Positions 16,393-24,510 of a stretch of DNA of 64,000 nt are shown piece after piece. The notes below the pieces were generated by a model. That model had not been told where the DNA came from. It searched no databases and saw only the letters and a program-made list of their open reading frames with translations. The position numbers and the translations under genes are program-made. The stretch comes from Hymenobacter lapidiphilus. GTDB taxonomy: Bacteria; Bacteroidota; Bacteroidia; Cytophagales; Hymenobacteraceae. The stretch covers positions 1 to 64,000 of the forward strand of contig NZ_JABKAU010000022.1 in NCBI RefSeq assembly GCF_013377885.1. Direction: 5' to 3'. Every line of letters begins with the position of its first letter. Position 1 is the first letter of the stretch.

Positions 16393-17382
16393 ATGTTCCG
16401 CTACGTCGGCCCCGAGAGTCTTAACCGTGCCCAGTGGGATGCGCTGATTACCGATGCCCCCAACGGCCTGATCTACGCCCTGTCGTGGTACCTCGATATC
16501 GTGGCGCCGGGCTGGGCAGCGCTGGTAAAGCTCGATACGCAGGGCCGCTACGTGGCCGGCCTGCCGCTGCCGGTACAGCGCCGCTTTGGTTTCCGCTACC
16601 TGAAACAGCCGCTGTTCGCGCAGCAGCTTGGCTTGTTTAGCCGGGAGGCCCCCACGCCCGCCGACTGGGCCGAAATCGGCACCCTGCTGCACCGCGAGTT
16701 CCGCTTCATCACCCGCTACTCCTTTAACACCGACAATACGCCGCTGCTCGCCGCCGCCTTGCCTGGTTTCGAAACGGCTACGTTTCACACCTATTACCTA
16801 CCCCTGCACCCCGCGCACGGCCAACTGGTGGCCGGTTACAAGCCCAACCGGCGCTGGCGGCTCAATCAGGCCCGCCGCCGTGGTCTGCACCTCGAACCCA
16901 GCACCGACCTCGATCAGCTGGTGCGGATATTTGATGAAAACACGGCCCCTCTTATATATGGTGTCATCGGCGAGGAATACGAATACCGACTGCTGCGGGC
17001 CCTTCATACCCAGGCCAGCCAGAAAGGATTAGCCCAGATGTGGCAGGCCCGCACCACAGCTGGCGAAGTAGTAGCCATGCTGATGCTTTTTGAATTCAAT
17101 GGCCGTCTCACCTATATTTTCAACGCCTCCACCGAAGCGGGCAAGGCAGCAGGGGCAATTTCGCTGCTCCTCGACGAGGTTTTCCGCCGGTATGCCGGCC
17201 GGCCGCTATGCTTCGACTTTGAGGCGCCCGAAGTAAGTTCAATTGCGCATTTCTACGGTAGCTTCGGCTCGGTGGAAACCCCGTTTCTGAGCATTAGTCT
17301 CAACCGGCTGCCCTGGCCCGTGCGCCAGCTGAAAGTGGCCCGCACAGCGCTGGTGCGCGCCTGGCAGCGGGGGCGGAGGTAG
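16393..17382 (+). CDS. GNAT/FemAB-like acetyltransferase-fold protein
   Basis: 329 aa. The central region YKPNRRWRLNQARRRGLHLE (about residues 151-170) and the C-terminal block with GEVVAMLMLFEFNGRLTYIF and STEAGKAAGAISLLLDEVF follow the pattern of FemAB/GNAT-type transferases found near cell-envelope genes. It is a second such protein beside the one at 7246, with little direct likeness to it. No signal peptide is seen. The start ATG follows a CATCTTTG element at 16346-16353. It is monocistronic and followed by a palindrome. The substrate is unknown. Confidence 0.65.
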   Translation: MFRYVGPESLNRAQWDALITDAPNGLIYALSWYLDIVAPGWAALVKLDTQGRYVAGLPLPVQRRFGFRYLKQPLFAQQLGLFSREAPTPADWAEIGTLLHREFRFITRYSFNTDNTPLLAAALPGFETATFHTYYLPLHPAHGQLVAGYKPNRRWRLNQARRRGLHLEPSTDLDQLVRIFDENTAPLIYGVIGEEYEYRLLRALHTQASQKGLAQMWQARTTAGEVVAMLMLFEFNGRLTYIFNASTEAGKAAGAISLLLDEVFRRYAGRPLCFDFEAPEVSSIAHFYGSFGSVETPFLSISLNRLPWPVRQLKVARTALVRAWQRGRR

Positions 17383-17402
17383 GTAGGGAGGGAGTCAGTT
17401 GT

Positions 17403-17480
17403 TGGTTGTCAGTTGTCAGGAAGAACGTCATTCAGAGCGCAGCGAAGAATGACGTTCTTCCTGACAACTGACAACTGACC
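17403..17480. repeat. Nested palindrome: GTTGTCAGTTGTCAG around GTCATTCAGAGCG repeat
   Basis: The outer arms GGTTGTCAGTTGTCAGG and their complement enclose AAGAACGTCATTC/GAATGACGTTCTT arms and the core AGAGCGCAGCGAA. The inner part equals the repeat at 10562; the outer part resembles the palindrome inside the AddB-like gene at 60338. Confidence 0.75.
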
Positions 17481-17562
17481 TTTTCAAGAAACATTCCGCC
17501 CGCGGGCCGTGTTGGGCCTAGTGCGGCTAAGTTCTGCCGCCACCTCTCCCTACTACTTTTCT

Positions 17563-18672
17563 ATGTCCGCAGGCTTCCGATTCCGGGATTACGTGCCCGA
17601 AGAAACGACCGATAAGGGCTTCGATTCCCTGTTCAAAATATTCATGCAGCTCGTTACCATCACCAGCGGTGACGTGGGCGAGGCGCTTTCCTGGCTCAAC
17701 GAGCTCGACAAGCAGTACGGCCTGACCGACGACGGCTACGGCATGGGCAACTTCATCGAAGACCTCAAAAAGAAGGGCTACATCGATGAAAATGCCCAGG
17801 AGCCCGGTTCGTTTGAGATTACGGCCAAAAGCGAGCAAAAAATCCGTAAGTCGGCGCTGGAGGAAATCTTCGGCAAGCTCAAGAAATCGGGCACTGGCAA
17901 CCACCGTACGCCCCACACTGGCCAAGGCGACGAGCAGAGCACCGACATGCGCGAATTCCGGTTCGGCGACTCGCTCGACCAGATTTCCATGACCGAGAGC
18001 ATCCGTAACGCCCAGCTCAACCATGGCATTGGCAGCGGCGACGATTTTATGCTGACCGAGGGCGACCTGGAAGTGCGCGAAAACGAGCACAAAACCCAGA
18101 CCAGCACGGTGCTCATGATCGACATTTCGCACTCGATGATTCTGTATGGCGAGGACCGCATCACGCCCGCCAAAAAGGTGGCCATGGCCCTGGCCGAGCT
18201 GGTGAAGCAGAAGTACCCGAAGGATTTCCTCGACGTCATCGTGTTCGGCAACGATGCCTGGCAGATTGAGGTGAAGGAGCTGCCCTATTTGCAGGTTGGT
18301 CCCTACCACACTAACACGGTGGCCGGTCTGGAGCTGGCCCTCGACCTGCTGCGCAAGCGAAAAACGTCGAACAAGCAGATTTTCATGATTACCGACGGCA
18401 AGCCCACCTGCCTGAAAGAAGCTGGCGGCTACTACAAAAACTCGTTCGGCCTCGACCGTAAAGTCATCAACAAAACCCTGAACCTGGCCGCTGCCGCCCG
18501 CCGCCTCAAAGTGCCCATCACCACCTTCATGATTGCCGACGACCCGTATTTGAAGCGCTTCGTGGAGGAGTTCACCGAAGTCAACCAGGGCAAGGCGTAT
18601 TACTCCAGCCTCAAGGGCCTAGGCCACCTGATTTTCGAAGACTACAAGAAAAACCGCCGCAAAAGCCTGTAA
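17563..18672 (+). CDS. vWA domain protein, partner of AAA+ ATPase
   Basis: 369 aa from the ATG at 17563. The C-terminal half is a von Willebrand factor A domain with an intact MIDAS: VLMIDISHSMILYGEDRITP (D-x-S-x-S, about residues 185-189) and IFMITDGKPTC. The N-terminal half is helical and includes FGDSLDQISMTESIRNAQLN. No signal peptide is present. It lies 129 bases before a ChlI/MoxR-type AAA+ gene on the same strand, a pairing seen in Mg-chelatase-like and MoxR-vWA systems where the ATPase remodels a target bound through the vWA partner. The target is unknown. A palindromic repeat sits between the two genes. Confidence 0.82.
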   Translation: MSAGFRFRDYVPEETTDKGFDSLFKIFMQLVTITSGDVGEALSWLNELDKQYGLTDDGYGMGNFIEDLKKKGYIDENAQEPGSFEITAKSEQKIRKSALEEIFGKLKKSGTGNHRTPHTGQGDEQSTDMREFRFGDSLDQISMTESIRNAQLNHGIGSGDDFMLTEGDLEVRENEHKTQTSTVLMIDISHSMILYGEDRITPAKKVAMALAELVKQKYPKDFLDVIVFGNDAWQIEVKELPYLQVGPYHTNTVAGLELALDLLRKRKTSNKQIFMITDGKPTCLKEAGGYYKNSFGLDRKVINKTLNLAAAARRLKVPITTFMIADDPYLKRFVEEFTEVNQGKAYYSSLKGLGHLIFEDYKKNRRKSL

Positions 18673-18678
18673 CCGCAC

Positions 18679-18765
18679 TGTCATCCTGAGCAGAGCGAAG
18701 GACCTTATCACGTCATAACGATTCGTTCGAACGTAATAAGGTCCTTCGCTCTGCTCAGGATGACA
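18679..18765. repeat. Palindromic repeat TGTCATCCTGAGC...GCTCAGGATGACA
   Basis: Perfect 30-base outer arms (ending AAGGACCTTA) and an imperfectly paired interior. It lies between the vWA and AAA+ genes, 6 bases after the first stop. Its right end supplies an ATGAC that gives a misleading upstream start for the next gene. Confidence 0.85.
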
Positions 18766-18801
18766 AAACGCAAACTCGCACATCCCACTACTTCCCTATA
18801 T

Positions 18802-20364
18802 ATGCCCGCTTACGATTCGCTTTCCGCTGACCAACTCCAGAAGATAACCACCCTCGGGGCCCTCAAAAAATCCGGCTATCAGCCCCGCTCTGTGAAGACA
18901 GAGCTGCGCGACAACCTCATCAAGAAGCTGCAAAGCGGCGAAGACGTGTTTCCCGGCATCTTCGGCTACGAAGAAACGGTGATTCCAGAGCTGCAGCGCG
19001 CTATTCTGGCCGGCCACCACATCAACCTGCTGGGCTTGCGCGGCCAGGCCAAAACCCGCATTGCCCGCTTGCTCATCGGCCTGCTCGATGAGTATGTGCC
19101 GATGGTGGAAGGCTCCGAGCTCAACGACGACCCGCTGCAGCCGTTGAGCGTGTTCGCCAAAAACCTGCTAGCCGAGCACGGCGACAACACCCCCGTGGCG
19201 TGGCTGCCCCGCGCCGACCGCTACACCGAGAAGCTGGCCACGCCCGACGTATCGGTGGCCGACCTTATCGGCGACGCCGACCCTATCAAGGCGGCCACCC
19301 TCAAGCTGCCGTATTCCGATGAGCGCGTAATTCACTTCGGGCTGATTCCGCGGGCGCACCGCGGCATCTTTGTCATCAACGAGCTGCCCGATTTGCAGGC
19401 CCGCATTCAGGTGTCGCTATTCAATATTCTGCAGGAAGGTGACATTCAGATTCGGGGTTTCAAGGTGCGGCTGCCGCTGGATCTGCAGTTCGTGTTCACG
19501 GCCAACCCCGAGGACTACACCAACCGCGGCTCCATCGTTACGCCCCTCAAGGACCGCATCGACGCCCAGATCATCACCCACTACCCGAAATCCATCGAAA
19601 TCGGTAAGCGCATCACCCAGCAGGAAGCCCGCATCAAGCCGGCGCAGCGGGGTATGGTAACGCTCAACGACATCGTATCAGACCTGGTGGAGCAGGTGGC
19701 CATTGAGGCCCGTGGCTCCGAGTTCGTGGATGCCAAGAGTGGCGTGTCGGCCCGCCTCACCATCTCGGCTTTCGAGCAGGTGGTGGCCGGAGCCGAGCGC
19801 CGGGCGCTGGTAAACGGCGAAAAGAACACCTACGTACGCGTGAGCGACTTTATTACCGCTGTGCCGGCCGTTACGGGCAAGGTAGAGCTGGTGTACGAGG
19901 GCGAGCAGGAGGGAGCCGGTATCGTGGCCGAGAAGCTCATGGGCAAAGCCATTCGCACGCTGTTTCTCAACTACTTCCCCGACCCCGACAAGGCCAAGAA
20001 GCTCAAAGGCCGCCCCTCGCCCTACAAAACGGTGCAGGAGTGGTTCGGCGCCGGCCACACCGTCGACCTGCTCCACGACCTGAGCACGAAGGACTACCGC
20101 ACCGCCCTCGACCAGGTGCCCGGCCTGCGCGACATCGTAACCGAGCTGCACCCCAACGAGGACGCCGAAGCCACTTATTTCCTGATGGAGTTCCTGCTCC
20201 ACGGCCTGAGCGAGTACAGCCTGATTTCGCGCAACCGCCTCACCGCTGGTGCCCAGTTCAAGGACCTGCTCTCGTCGATGTTCACCATGCCCTCCTTCGG
20301 CGAAGATGACGACGAAGACGACGAGGACGAAGAGGAAAAGCCCCAGCGCGGCCGCCGCCGCTAA
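18802..20364 (+). CDS. Mg-chelatase/MoxR-type AAA+ ATPase
   Basis: 520 aa from the ATG at 18802; the longer frame from 18760 starts inside a palindromic repeat and is rejected. Walker A is LLGLRGQAKTRIARLL (about residues 74-89), Walker B is GIFVINELPDLQARIQ, and sensor 1 is FVFTANPEDYTNRG. These place it in the ChlI/MoxR (sigma-54-interacting-like) clade of AAA+ proteins. A very acidic tail (DDDEDDEDEEE) ends in RGRRR. It should form an ATP-driven ring that works with the adjacent vWA protein. No cobN/chlH-like chelatase subunit is nearby, so a chelatase role is unlikely and a chaperone-like role more plausible. Confidence 0.85.
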   Translation: MPAYDSLSADQLQKITTLGALKKSGYQPRSVKTELRDNLIKKLQSGEDVFPGIFGYEETVIPELQRAILAGHHINLLGLRGQAKTRIARLLIGLLDEYVPMVEGSELNDDPLQPLSVFAKNLLAEHGDNTPVAWLPRADRYTEKLATPDVSVADLIGDADPIKAATLKLPYSDERVIHFGLIPRAHRGIFVINELPDLQARIQVSLFNILQEGDIQIRGFKVRLPLDLQFVFTANPEDYTNRGSIVTPLKDRIDAQIITHYPKSIEIGKRITQQEARIKPAQRGMVTLNDIVSDLVEQVAIEARGSEFVDAKSGVSARLTISAFEQVVAGAERRALVNGEKNTYVRVSDFITAVPAVTGKVELVYEGEQEGAGIVAEKLMGKAIRTLFLNYFPDPDKAKKLKGRPSPYKTVQEWFGAGHTVDLLHDLSTKDYRTALDQVPGLRDIVTELHPNEDAEATYFLMEFLLHGLSEYSLISRNRLTAGAQFKDLLSSMFTMPSFGEDDDEDDEDEEEKPQRGRRR

Positions 20365-20381
20365 CCGCTGCCGAGGTAATT

Positions 20382-20423
20382 GACAAACGCCCCACGCACT
20401 AATTGGTACGTGGGGCGTTTGTC
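20382..20423 (+). terminator. Terminator after AAA+ gene
   Basis: 15-base perfect arms GACAAACGCCCCACG/CGTGGGGCGTTTGTC with a 12-base loop, 17 bases after the stop. The U-rich tract lies inside the right arm. Confidence 0.65.
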
Positions 20424-20551
20424 GGTTATAGCGACGTCTCCTCGTTGAACGACTTAGCCGCGACGCTGGGAGGGCTTGTATCATTGGCTAACCAGCCATG
20501 TGAGGCATTCAACGGGGAGCCGTGAAGATGCGTATCTGAATTCCCAAGCGA

Positions 20552-20587
20552 AAGAAGGCCCGCCGGAGTAATCCAGCGGGCCTTCTT
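20552..20587 (-). terminator. Terminator of small lipoprotein gene
   Basis: The stem AAGAAGGCCCGC/GCGGGCCTTCTT lies 20 bases beyond the stop codon of the minus-strand gene at 20608. On that strand it ends in TTCTTTCG. Confidence 0.6.
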
Positions 20588-20607
20588 GTGTTCAGCAAAC
20601 GCTGCAA

Positions 20608-20871
20608 CTACAGCTTACGGGCCTTGAGCTCCTGCTCGGCGCTTTTGAGTTGATACTCCAGCGACTTTAGCTTGGCCTTTTCGGTTTCTACCAGCCGGTC
20701 CTGGTCGCTGATTTGGTTGCGCAGGTCGCTGATGCGCTGGGCCTGGGCCGCAATAACCGGGTTGCTCGAATCCATGTCGGACTTGAAGGCCGCGCATCCC
20801 GAGGTGCCCAGCAACAGGGCCGCACCCAAAACGAAAGACGGAAACAGGCGAGTATTAAACGAATTCTTCAT
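20608..20871 (-). CDS. Small coiled-coil lipoprotein
   Basis: 87 aa from the ATG at 20871; an in-frame extension to 20979 has no signal peptide at its start and is rejected. The signal peptide ends in the lipobox LGTSGC (Cys about residue 26). The mature part is a charged heptad-like helix (AQRISDLRNQISDQDRLVET, EKAKLKSLEYQLKSAEQEL), reminiscent in size and style of Lpp-like or other small envelope lipoproteins, without evident homology. Probably a periplasmic coiled coil. It has its own terminator. Confidence 0.75.
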   Translation of the reverse strand: MKNSFNTRLFPSFVLGAALLLGTSGCAAFKSDMDSSNPVIAAQAQRISDLRNQISDQDRLVETEKAKLKSLEYQLKSAEQELKARKL

Positions 20872-20977
20872 GTGGCAAAGGATAGGGTAAGCGGCTGAAA
20901 ACACAGCCGTACCCTGTTTTACGGGCCTTTTACTGTGGAGTTGTAGCCGGGCACTGCCCGGAGCGACTATTGACGAC

Positions 20978-21017
20978 AAAAAAGCCTCCGTCGGCCGAAG
21001 CTGACGGAGGCTTTTTG
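20978..21017 (-). terminator. Terminator of cyclophilin gene
   Basis: AAAAAGCCTCCGTCAGC...GACGGAGGCTTTTTT on the minus strand, 20 bases past the stop of the cyclophilin gene: a 12-bp GC-rich stem with a T run. Confidence 0.8.
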
Positions 21018-21036
21018 CAGCGGTTGGGCGGCTGGC

Positions 21037-21498
21037 TTAGGCCTGCTCGCTCACCACAACCTTCTGGATTTCGTCATCGGCTTTTATCTGCTCGATGATG
21101 TCGAGGCCCTCCACTACTTTACCGAACACCGTGTGGTTGCGGTCGAGGTGGGCGGTGTTGTCGCGCGAGTGGACGATGAAGAACTGCGAGCCACCGGTGT
21201 TGCGGCCGGCGTGGGCCATGCTCAGGGCGCCGCGCTCGTGGTACTGGTGCTCACCGTTCAGCTCGCAGTCGATTTTGTAGCCAGGGCCGCCGGTTCCGGG
21301 CGTGCCTTTGGCGCCGTCGCGCGAGTTGGGGCAGCCGCCCTGAATCACGAAGTTGGGAATTACGCGGTGAAACTTGAGGCCGTCGTAGAAGCCTTTTTCG
21401 GCTAGGTCGGTGAAGTTCTTAACGGTTTTCGGTGCGTCCTGCTCGTAGAACTCAACCTTCATAATGCCCTTGCTGGTGTGGATTTCGGCAGTTTTCAT
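21037..21498 (-). CDS. Cyclophilin-type peptidyl-prolyl isomerase
   Basis: 153 aa, the size of a minimal cyclophilin (PpiB type). The active-site region is intact: [15 protein letters not shown] (catalytic Arg), then [20 protein letters not shown], and [18 protein letters not shown]. No signal peptide is visible, so it is probably cytoplasmic. It catalyses cis-trans isomerisation of X-Pro bonds. A -7 element TACCTTTG lies about 90 bases upstream and a strong terminator follows, so the gene is monocistronic. Confidence 0.95.
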   Translation of the reverse strand: MKTAEIHTSKGIMKVEFYEQDAPKTVKNFTDLAEKGFYDGLKFHRVIPNFVIQGGCPNSRDGAKGTPGTGGPGYKIDCELNGEHQYHERGALSMAHAGRNTGGSQFFIVHSRDNTAHLDRNHTVFGKVVEGLDIIEQIKADDEIQKVVVSEQA

Positions 21499-21587
21499 GG
21501 AGTTGGCGATGGAAATGGGAAATGGAAATACTAAATGGAAATCTTACCCGCCTTACGCCCCCGGTCGGGGCGGGTTGCGGCGGTAGG

Positions 21588-21595
21588 CAAAGGTA
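21588..21595 (-). promoter_or_regulatory. -7 element TACCTTTG of cyclophilin gene
   Basis: On the minus strand it matches TAnnTTTG exactly, 89 bases before the ATG at 21498, leaving a long 5' leader. Confidence 0.45.
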
Positions 21596-21702
21596 GGAAT
21601 TTAGCCGCCGGCCAAACATCCGGTTTCGCTGTTAGTTCGTAATCTTGCAAACGCCATCGGAAGGTGGCGGCAGTTCCTCTCTTTCCCTTTTTACCTCTTT
21701 TC

Positions 21703-22350
21703 ATGCACAAGCTTCTGCGTTCTTCTACCCTGGCCCTGCTGGCCGCCGGCTCCCTCAGCTTTGGTCTGGCCAGCTGCGGCGACACTACCACGACCGAAAC
21801 CACTACCGCTACGACCGACACGACCACCACTACCGTCGATTCGACGACGATGATGGCCGATGACGCGCGTATGGGCAAGCCCGAGGGCGTAATGGTAGAT
21901 GGCGTAGCCATGCTGCCCAGCAATACCATCGTGCAGAATGCCGTAATGGCCACCAGCGTAAGCACCCTTGTGAAAGCCGTGCAGGCCGCTGGCCTCGATG
22001 GCACGCTTAGCGGCCCCGGTCCGTTCACCGTATTCGCCCCCACCAACGCCGCCTTCGATAAGTTGCCCAACGGTGCCTTGGCTGGCCTGCTGAAGCCCGA
22101 AAGCAAAGACAAGCTGGCGGCTGTACTCACCTACCACGTCATCCCCGGCCGTCTCGTAGCCCAGGATCTGAAGGATGGCCAGGAGCTGACCACCGTGAAC
22201 GGTGAGAAGCTGAAGGTAATGGTGAAAGACGGCGTAGTAATGATTGGCAACGGCACAGACGCCCCCGCCACCGTACAGGTAGCCGACGTTATTTCGAGCA
22301 ACGGTGTAACCCACGTTATCGACGGCGTTATCCTGCCCTTGGCTAAGTAA
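21703..22350 (+). CDS. Fasciclin-domain lipoprotein
   Basis: 215 aa from the ATG at 21703; a GTG at 21664 would put a non-signal sequence ahead of the lipoprotein signal. The lipobox is GLASC (Cys about residue 24), followed by a Thr/Asp-rich linker. The FAS1 domain (about residues 80-213) shows both conserved boxes: GPGPFTVFAPTNAAFDKLP (H1) and VQVADVISSNGVTHVIDGVI (H2), with the YHVIPG loop between them. FAS1 lipoproteins act in adhesion at the cell surface. It is monocistronic with an intrinsic terminator. Confidence 0.93.
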   Translation: MHKLLRSSTLALLAAGSLSFGLASCGDTTTTETTTATTDTTTTTVDSTTMMADDARMGKPEGVMVDGVAMLPSNTIVQNAVMATSVSTLVKAVQAAGLDGTLSGPGPFTVFAPTNAAFDKLPNGALAGLLKPESKDKLAAVLTYHVIPGRLVAQDLKDGQELTTVNGEKLKVMVKDGVVMIGNGTDAPATVQVADVISSNGVTHVIDGVILPLAK

Positions 22351-22383
22351 TCAAAAGGCATTCCGCTTATCCCGGACGCTACC

Positions 22384-22419
22384 AAAAGCGCCGGCCACTT
22401 GTGTGGCCGGCGCTTTTTT
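22384..22419 (+). terminator. Terminator of fasciclin gene
   Basis: The stem AAAAGCGCCGGCCAC/GTGGCCGGCGCTTTT has a 4-base loop and ends in a T6 run. It is 33 bases after the stop. Confidence 0.85.
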
Positions 22420-22474
22420 GTTGGCAGGAACTGGAATCTGTGAGCATGTGTAGGAAGTGCCCGGAATTTGTTAG

Positions 22475-22568
22475 CCCGTCATGTTGAGCGGAGGCGAAGC
22501 ATCTCTACTGCAATAGCATATGATTACTACTGCGGTAGAGGTGCTTCGCCTCCGCTCAGCATGACGGG
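22475..22568. repeat. Palindromic repeat CGTCATGTTGAGCGGAGGCGAAGCATCTC
   Basis: The arms CCCGTCATGTTGAGCGGAGG.. and the complement of ..CCTCCGCTCAGCATGACGGG pair over more than 30 bases with a few mismatches. The outer motif shares YGTCAT-nnn-GAGCG-n-GCGAAG with the repeats at 10562, 18679 and others. Confidence 0.8.
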
Positions 22569-22613
22569 TTTTTGATTTTCTGAATAGCTTCTGTACATGC
22601 GCTACTTGCCCGA

Positions 22614-22738
22614 TGTAGGGGCGGGGCTTGTCCCCGGCCGCCGTCAGGACAGCACCGTGCCGATAGAACGAGGCCCGGCAATGCCTCGTTCTAACGGCAC
22701 GGTGTAGGGGCGGGGACAAGCCCCTACACCGTGCCGTT
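22614..22738. repeat. GC-rich palindromic repeat GTAGGGGCGGGGCTTGTCCCC
   Basis: A copy of the family also present at 31043, 45663 and 62526. Here the right part contains GTAGGGGCGGGGACAAGCCCC, and the block CACCGTGCCG/CGGCACGGTG recurs in opposite orientation. It fills the rest of the gene-free stretch 22351-22777 together with the preceding repeat and the terminator. Confidence 0.75.
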
Positions 22739-22777
22739 AGATCTACGCCGCAACTTGGGTAAGCTAAAAACCCGTCC

Positions 22778-24166
22778 CTACAACACCACCTGTTCGGCCA
22801 ACGCGGCCAGATCCAGCCCGTCGAAGGTGCCCGACGACATCATCAGCAGGTTGGCATCCTGCCAGTTCTGGGCGTGCAGGTACTTTGCCAGCTCTGCGCT
22901 GTCGGTGAACACGCGCAGGTCGGGACGCTGGAACGCAGCTTGTACCGCCTCGGGCGGCAGGGCCGGCAGGCGCTTGTGGGCTAGCACCTGCGGGTTGAAA
23001 TACACCACGGCCACATCGGGCGCATCGAAGGTGTGAGCGTACTGGGGCAGAAACTCGGGGTTGAGCGAGCTGAACGTGTGCAGCTCCAGGCAGGCCACTA
23101 GCCGCCGCTTCGGGAACTGCTTCTTGAAGGCCGTGGCCGTGGCCTTGAGCTTGCTTGGGGCGTGAGCAAAATCCTTATACACCACCGAGCCTCCGCCCTC
23201 GCGTACCAGCTCAAGCCGCCGTGCCGCGCCCTTAAACGAGCCCAGCGCCTCATAAAACTCCTTGCCCTTGATGCCCAGCTGCTTGCACACTTCCTTGGCC
23301 GCCGAAATATTGCGCAAGTTGTGCTCCCCGAATATCTTCACCGGCACCTGCTCATCCTTTTTCGTCACCAGAAACGTCTGGCCGTCGCGCACCACGTTTT
23401 CGTGGGGCCCGTAGCCGATGTACTTCACATCGGGGTTGGTGGGCACGGTTACCAGCTGGGTCTGCTCGTCGTCTCGGTCATAAATCAGGACCCCGGCCTT
23501 GGGCGTCATCTCCGCGAAAATCCTGAACTGCTCGCGGTAAATTTCCTCAGTCGGAAACACGTTGATGTGGTCCCAGCTGATGCCCGAAATAACGCCGATG
23601 TGGTGCTGATACAGGTGAAACTTAGGCCGCCGGTCAATGGGGGAGGCCAGGTACTCGTCGCCTTCAATAAGGATGATGGGGGCGTCGTCGGTGAGCTGCA
23701 CCATCAGCTCGAAGCCCTCCAATTGGGCTCCTACCGCATAGTCGAACTTGCGGCCGTGGTAGCGCAGCACGTGCAGAATAAGCGAGGTAATGCTGGTTTT
23801 GCCATGCGAGCCGCCAATTACGATGCGCTGCTTGTCCTTTGAGGCCTCATAGATGAACTCCGGGAACGAGTACACCCGCAGGCCCAGCTCCTGGGCCCGC
23901 AGCAGCTCGGGGTTGTCGGGCCGGGCGTGCATGCCCACAATCACGGCGTCGAGGTCGACCGTGATTTTTTCTGGAAACCAACCCTCGGCTTCGGGCAGCA
24001 GCCCGGCCGCCGCCAGCCGGCTCTTGGCGGGCTCAAAAATTTCGTCGTCGGAACCCGTTACGTGGGCCCCGCGCTGGTGGAGCGCCAGCGCCAGGTTGTG
24101 CATAATGCTGCCGCCGGTGGCAATCAGGTGCAGACGGTGGAGCGAAGAAGGAGCAGCAGAAGCCAT
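22778..24166 (-). CDS. mpl: Murein tripeptide ligase Mpl
   Basis: 462 aa from the ATG at 24166; the upstream in-frame extension encodes repeat-derived sequence. Mur-ligase layout: N-terminal Rossmann-like domain (HLIATGGSIMHNLALALHQR, residues about 11-30), ATP-binding P-loop IGGSHGKTSITSLI (about 117-130), central ILIEGDEYLASPIDRRPKF and C-terminal domain with KDFAHAPSKLKAT. The GDEYLA...DRRPKF motif and the length mark Mpl rather than MurC. It ligates the recycled tripeptide Ala-Glu-DAP to UDP-MurNAc in the cytoplasm. A -7 element TACCTTTG lies 20 bases upstream. Confidence 0.92.
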   Translation of the reverse strand: MASAAPSSLHRLHLIATGGSIMHNLALALHQRGAHVTGSDDEIFEPAKSRLAAAGLLPEAEGWFPEKITVDLDAVIVGMHARPDNPELLRAQELGLRVYSFPEFIYEASKDKQRIVIGGSHGKTSITSLILHVLRYHGRKFDYAVGAQLEGFELMVQLTDDAPIILIEGDEYLASPIDRRPKFHLYQHHIGVISGISWDHINVFPTEEIYREQFRIFAEMTPKAGVLIYDRDDEQTQLVTVPTNPDVKYIGYGPHENVVRDGQTFLVTKKDEQVPVKIFGEHNLRNISAAKEVCKQLGIKGKEFYEALGSFKGAARRLELVREGGGSVVYKDFAHAPSKLKATATAFKKQFPKRRLVACLELHTFSSLNPEFLPQYAHTFDAPDVAVVYFNPQVLAHKRLPALPPEAVQAAFQRPDLRVFTDSAELAKYLHAQNWQDANLLMMSSGTFDGLDLAALAEQVVL

Positions 24167-24186
24167 AGGTATAGAAAAGTAGGGCC

Positions 24187-24194
24187 CAAAGGTA
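24187..24194 (-). promoter_or_regulatory. -7 element TACCTTTG of mpl
   Basis: An exact TAnnTTTG match on the minus strand, 20 bases before the ATG at 24166. Confidence 0.5.
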
Positions 24195-24234
24195 GTAGTT
24201 TGGGTTTGTTGAGGGTTGTTTGGCAAACGGATTG

Positions 24235-24333
24235 AGATGCTGTTATCCTGAGCGCAGCGAAGGACCTCATCCAGTAGGAACGAATTGCCCATACCGGATA
24301 AGGTCCTTCACTGCGCTCAGGATGACAGCATCT
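24235..24333. repeat. Palindromic repeat AGATGCTGTTATCCTGAGCGCAGCGAAGG
   Basis: A TCATCCTGAGC-family element whose pairing extends outward into AGATGCTG/CAGCATCT. Arms of about 40 bases differ at a few positions. It lies between the divergent mpl and dnaB promoters; the stretch 24167-24510 otherwise holds only those promoters. Confidence 0.85.
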
Positions 24334-24400
24334 GGATTCAACCCCAGTTCCCCCTAAAAGAAACCTTTGTGGTTGCTTCCGGATTGTAAGGCCCAGCCGT

Positions 24401-24408
24401 TAGCTTTG
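24401..24408 (+). promoter_or_regulatory. -7-like element TAGCTTTG upstream of dnaB
   Basis: Matches TAnnTTTG, 102 bases before the dnaB ATG. TTG at 24384-24386 gives only a 14-base spacer, so the assignment is tentative. Confidence 0.35.
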
Positions 24409-24510
24409 TAGCCCTTTGGCCGAACAGCCGCGCCGCGCCGCGAAACCGGCTGCGAAAATACCCGTCGCGAAACTCGTTCGGTGTGCTTACCTTGTAGTGT
24501 ATTTTTTTAG

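Noticed and set aside
18760..18801. Earlier ATG start of the AAA+ ATPase
   Set aside because: It lies in the right arm of a palindromic repeat shared with other loci, so it is not conserved protein sequence.
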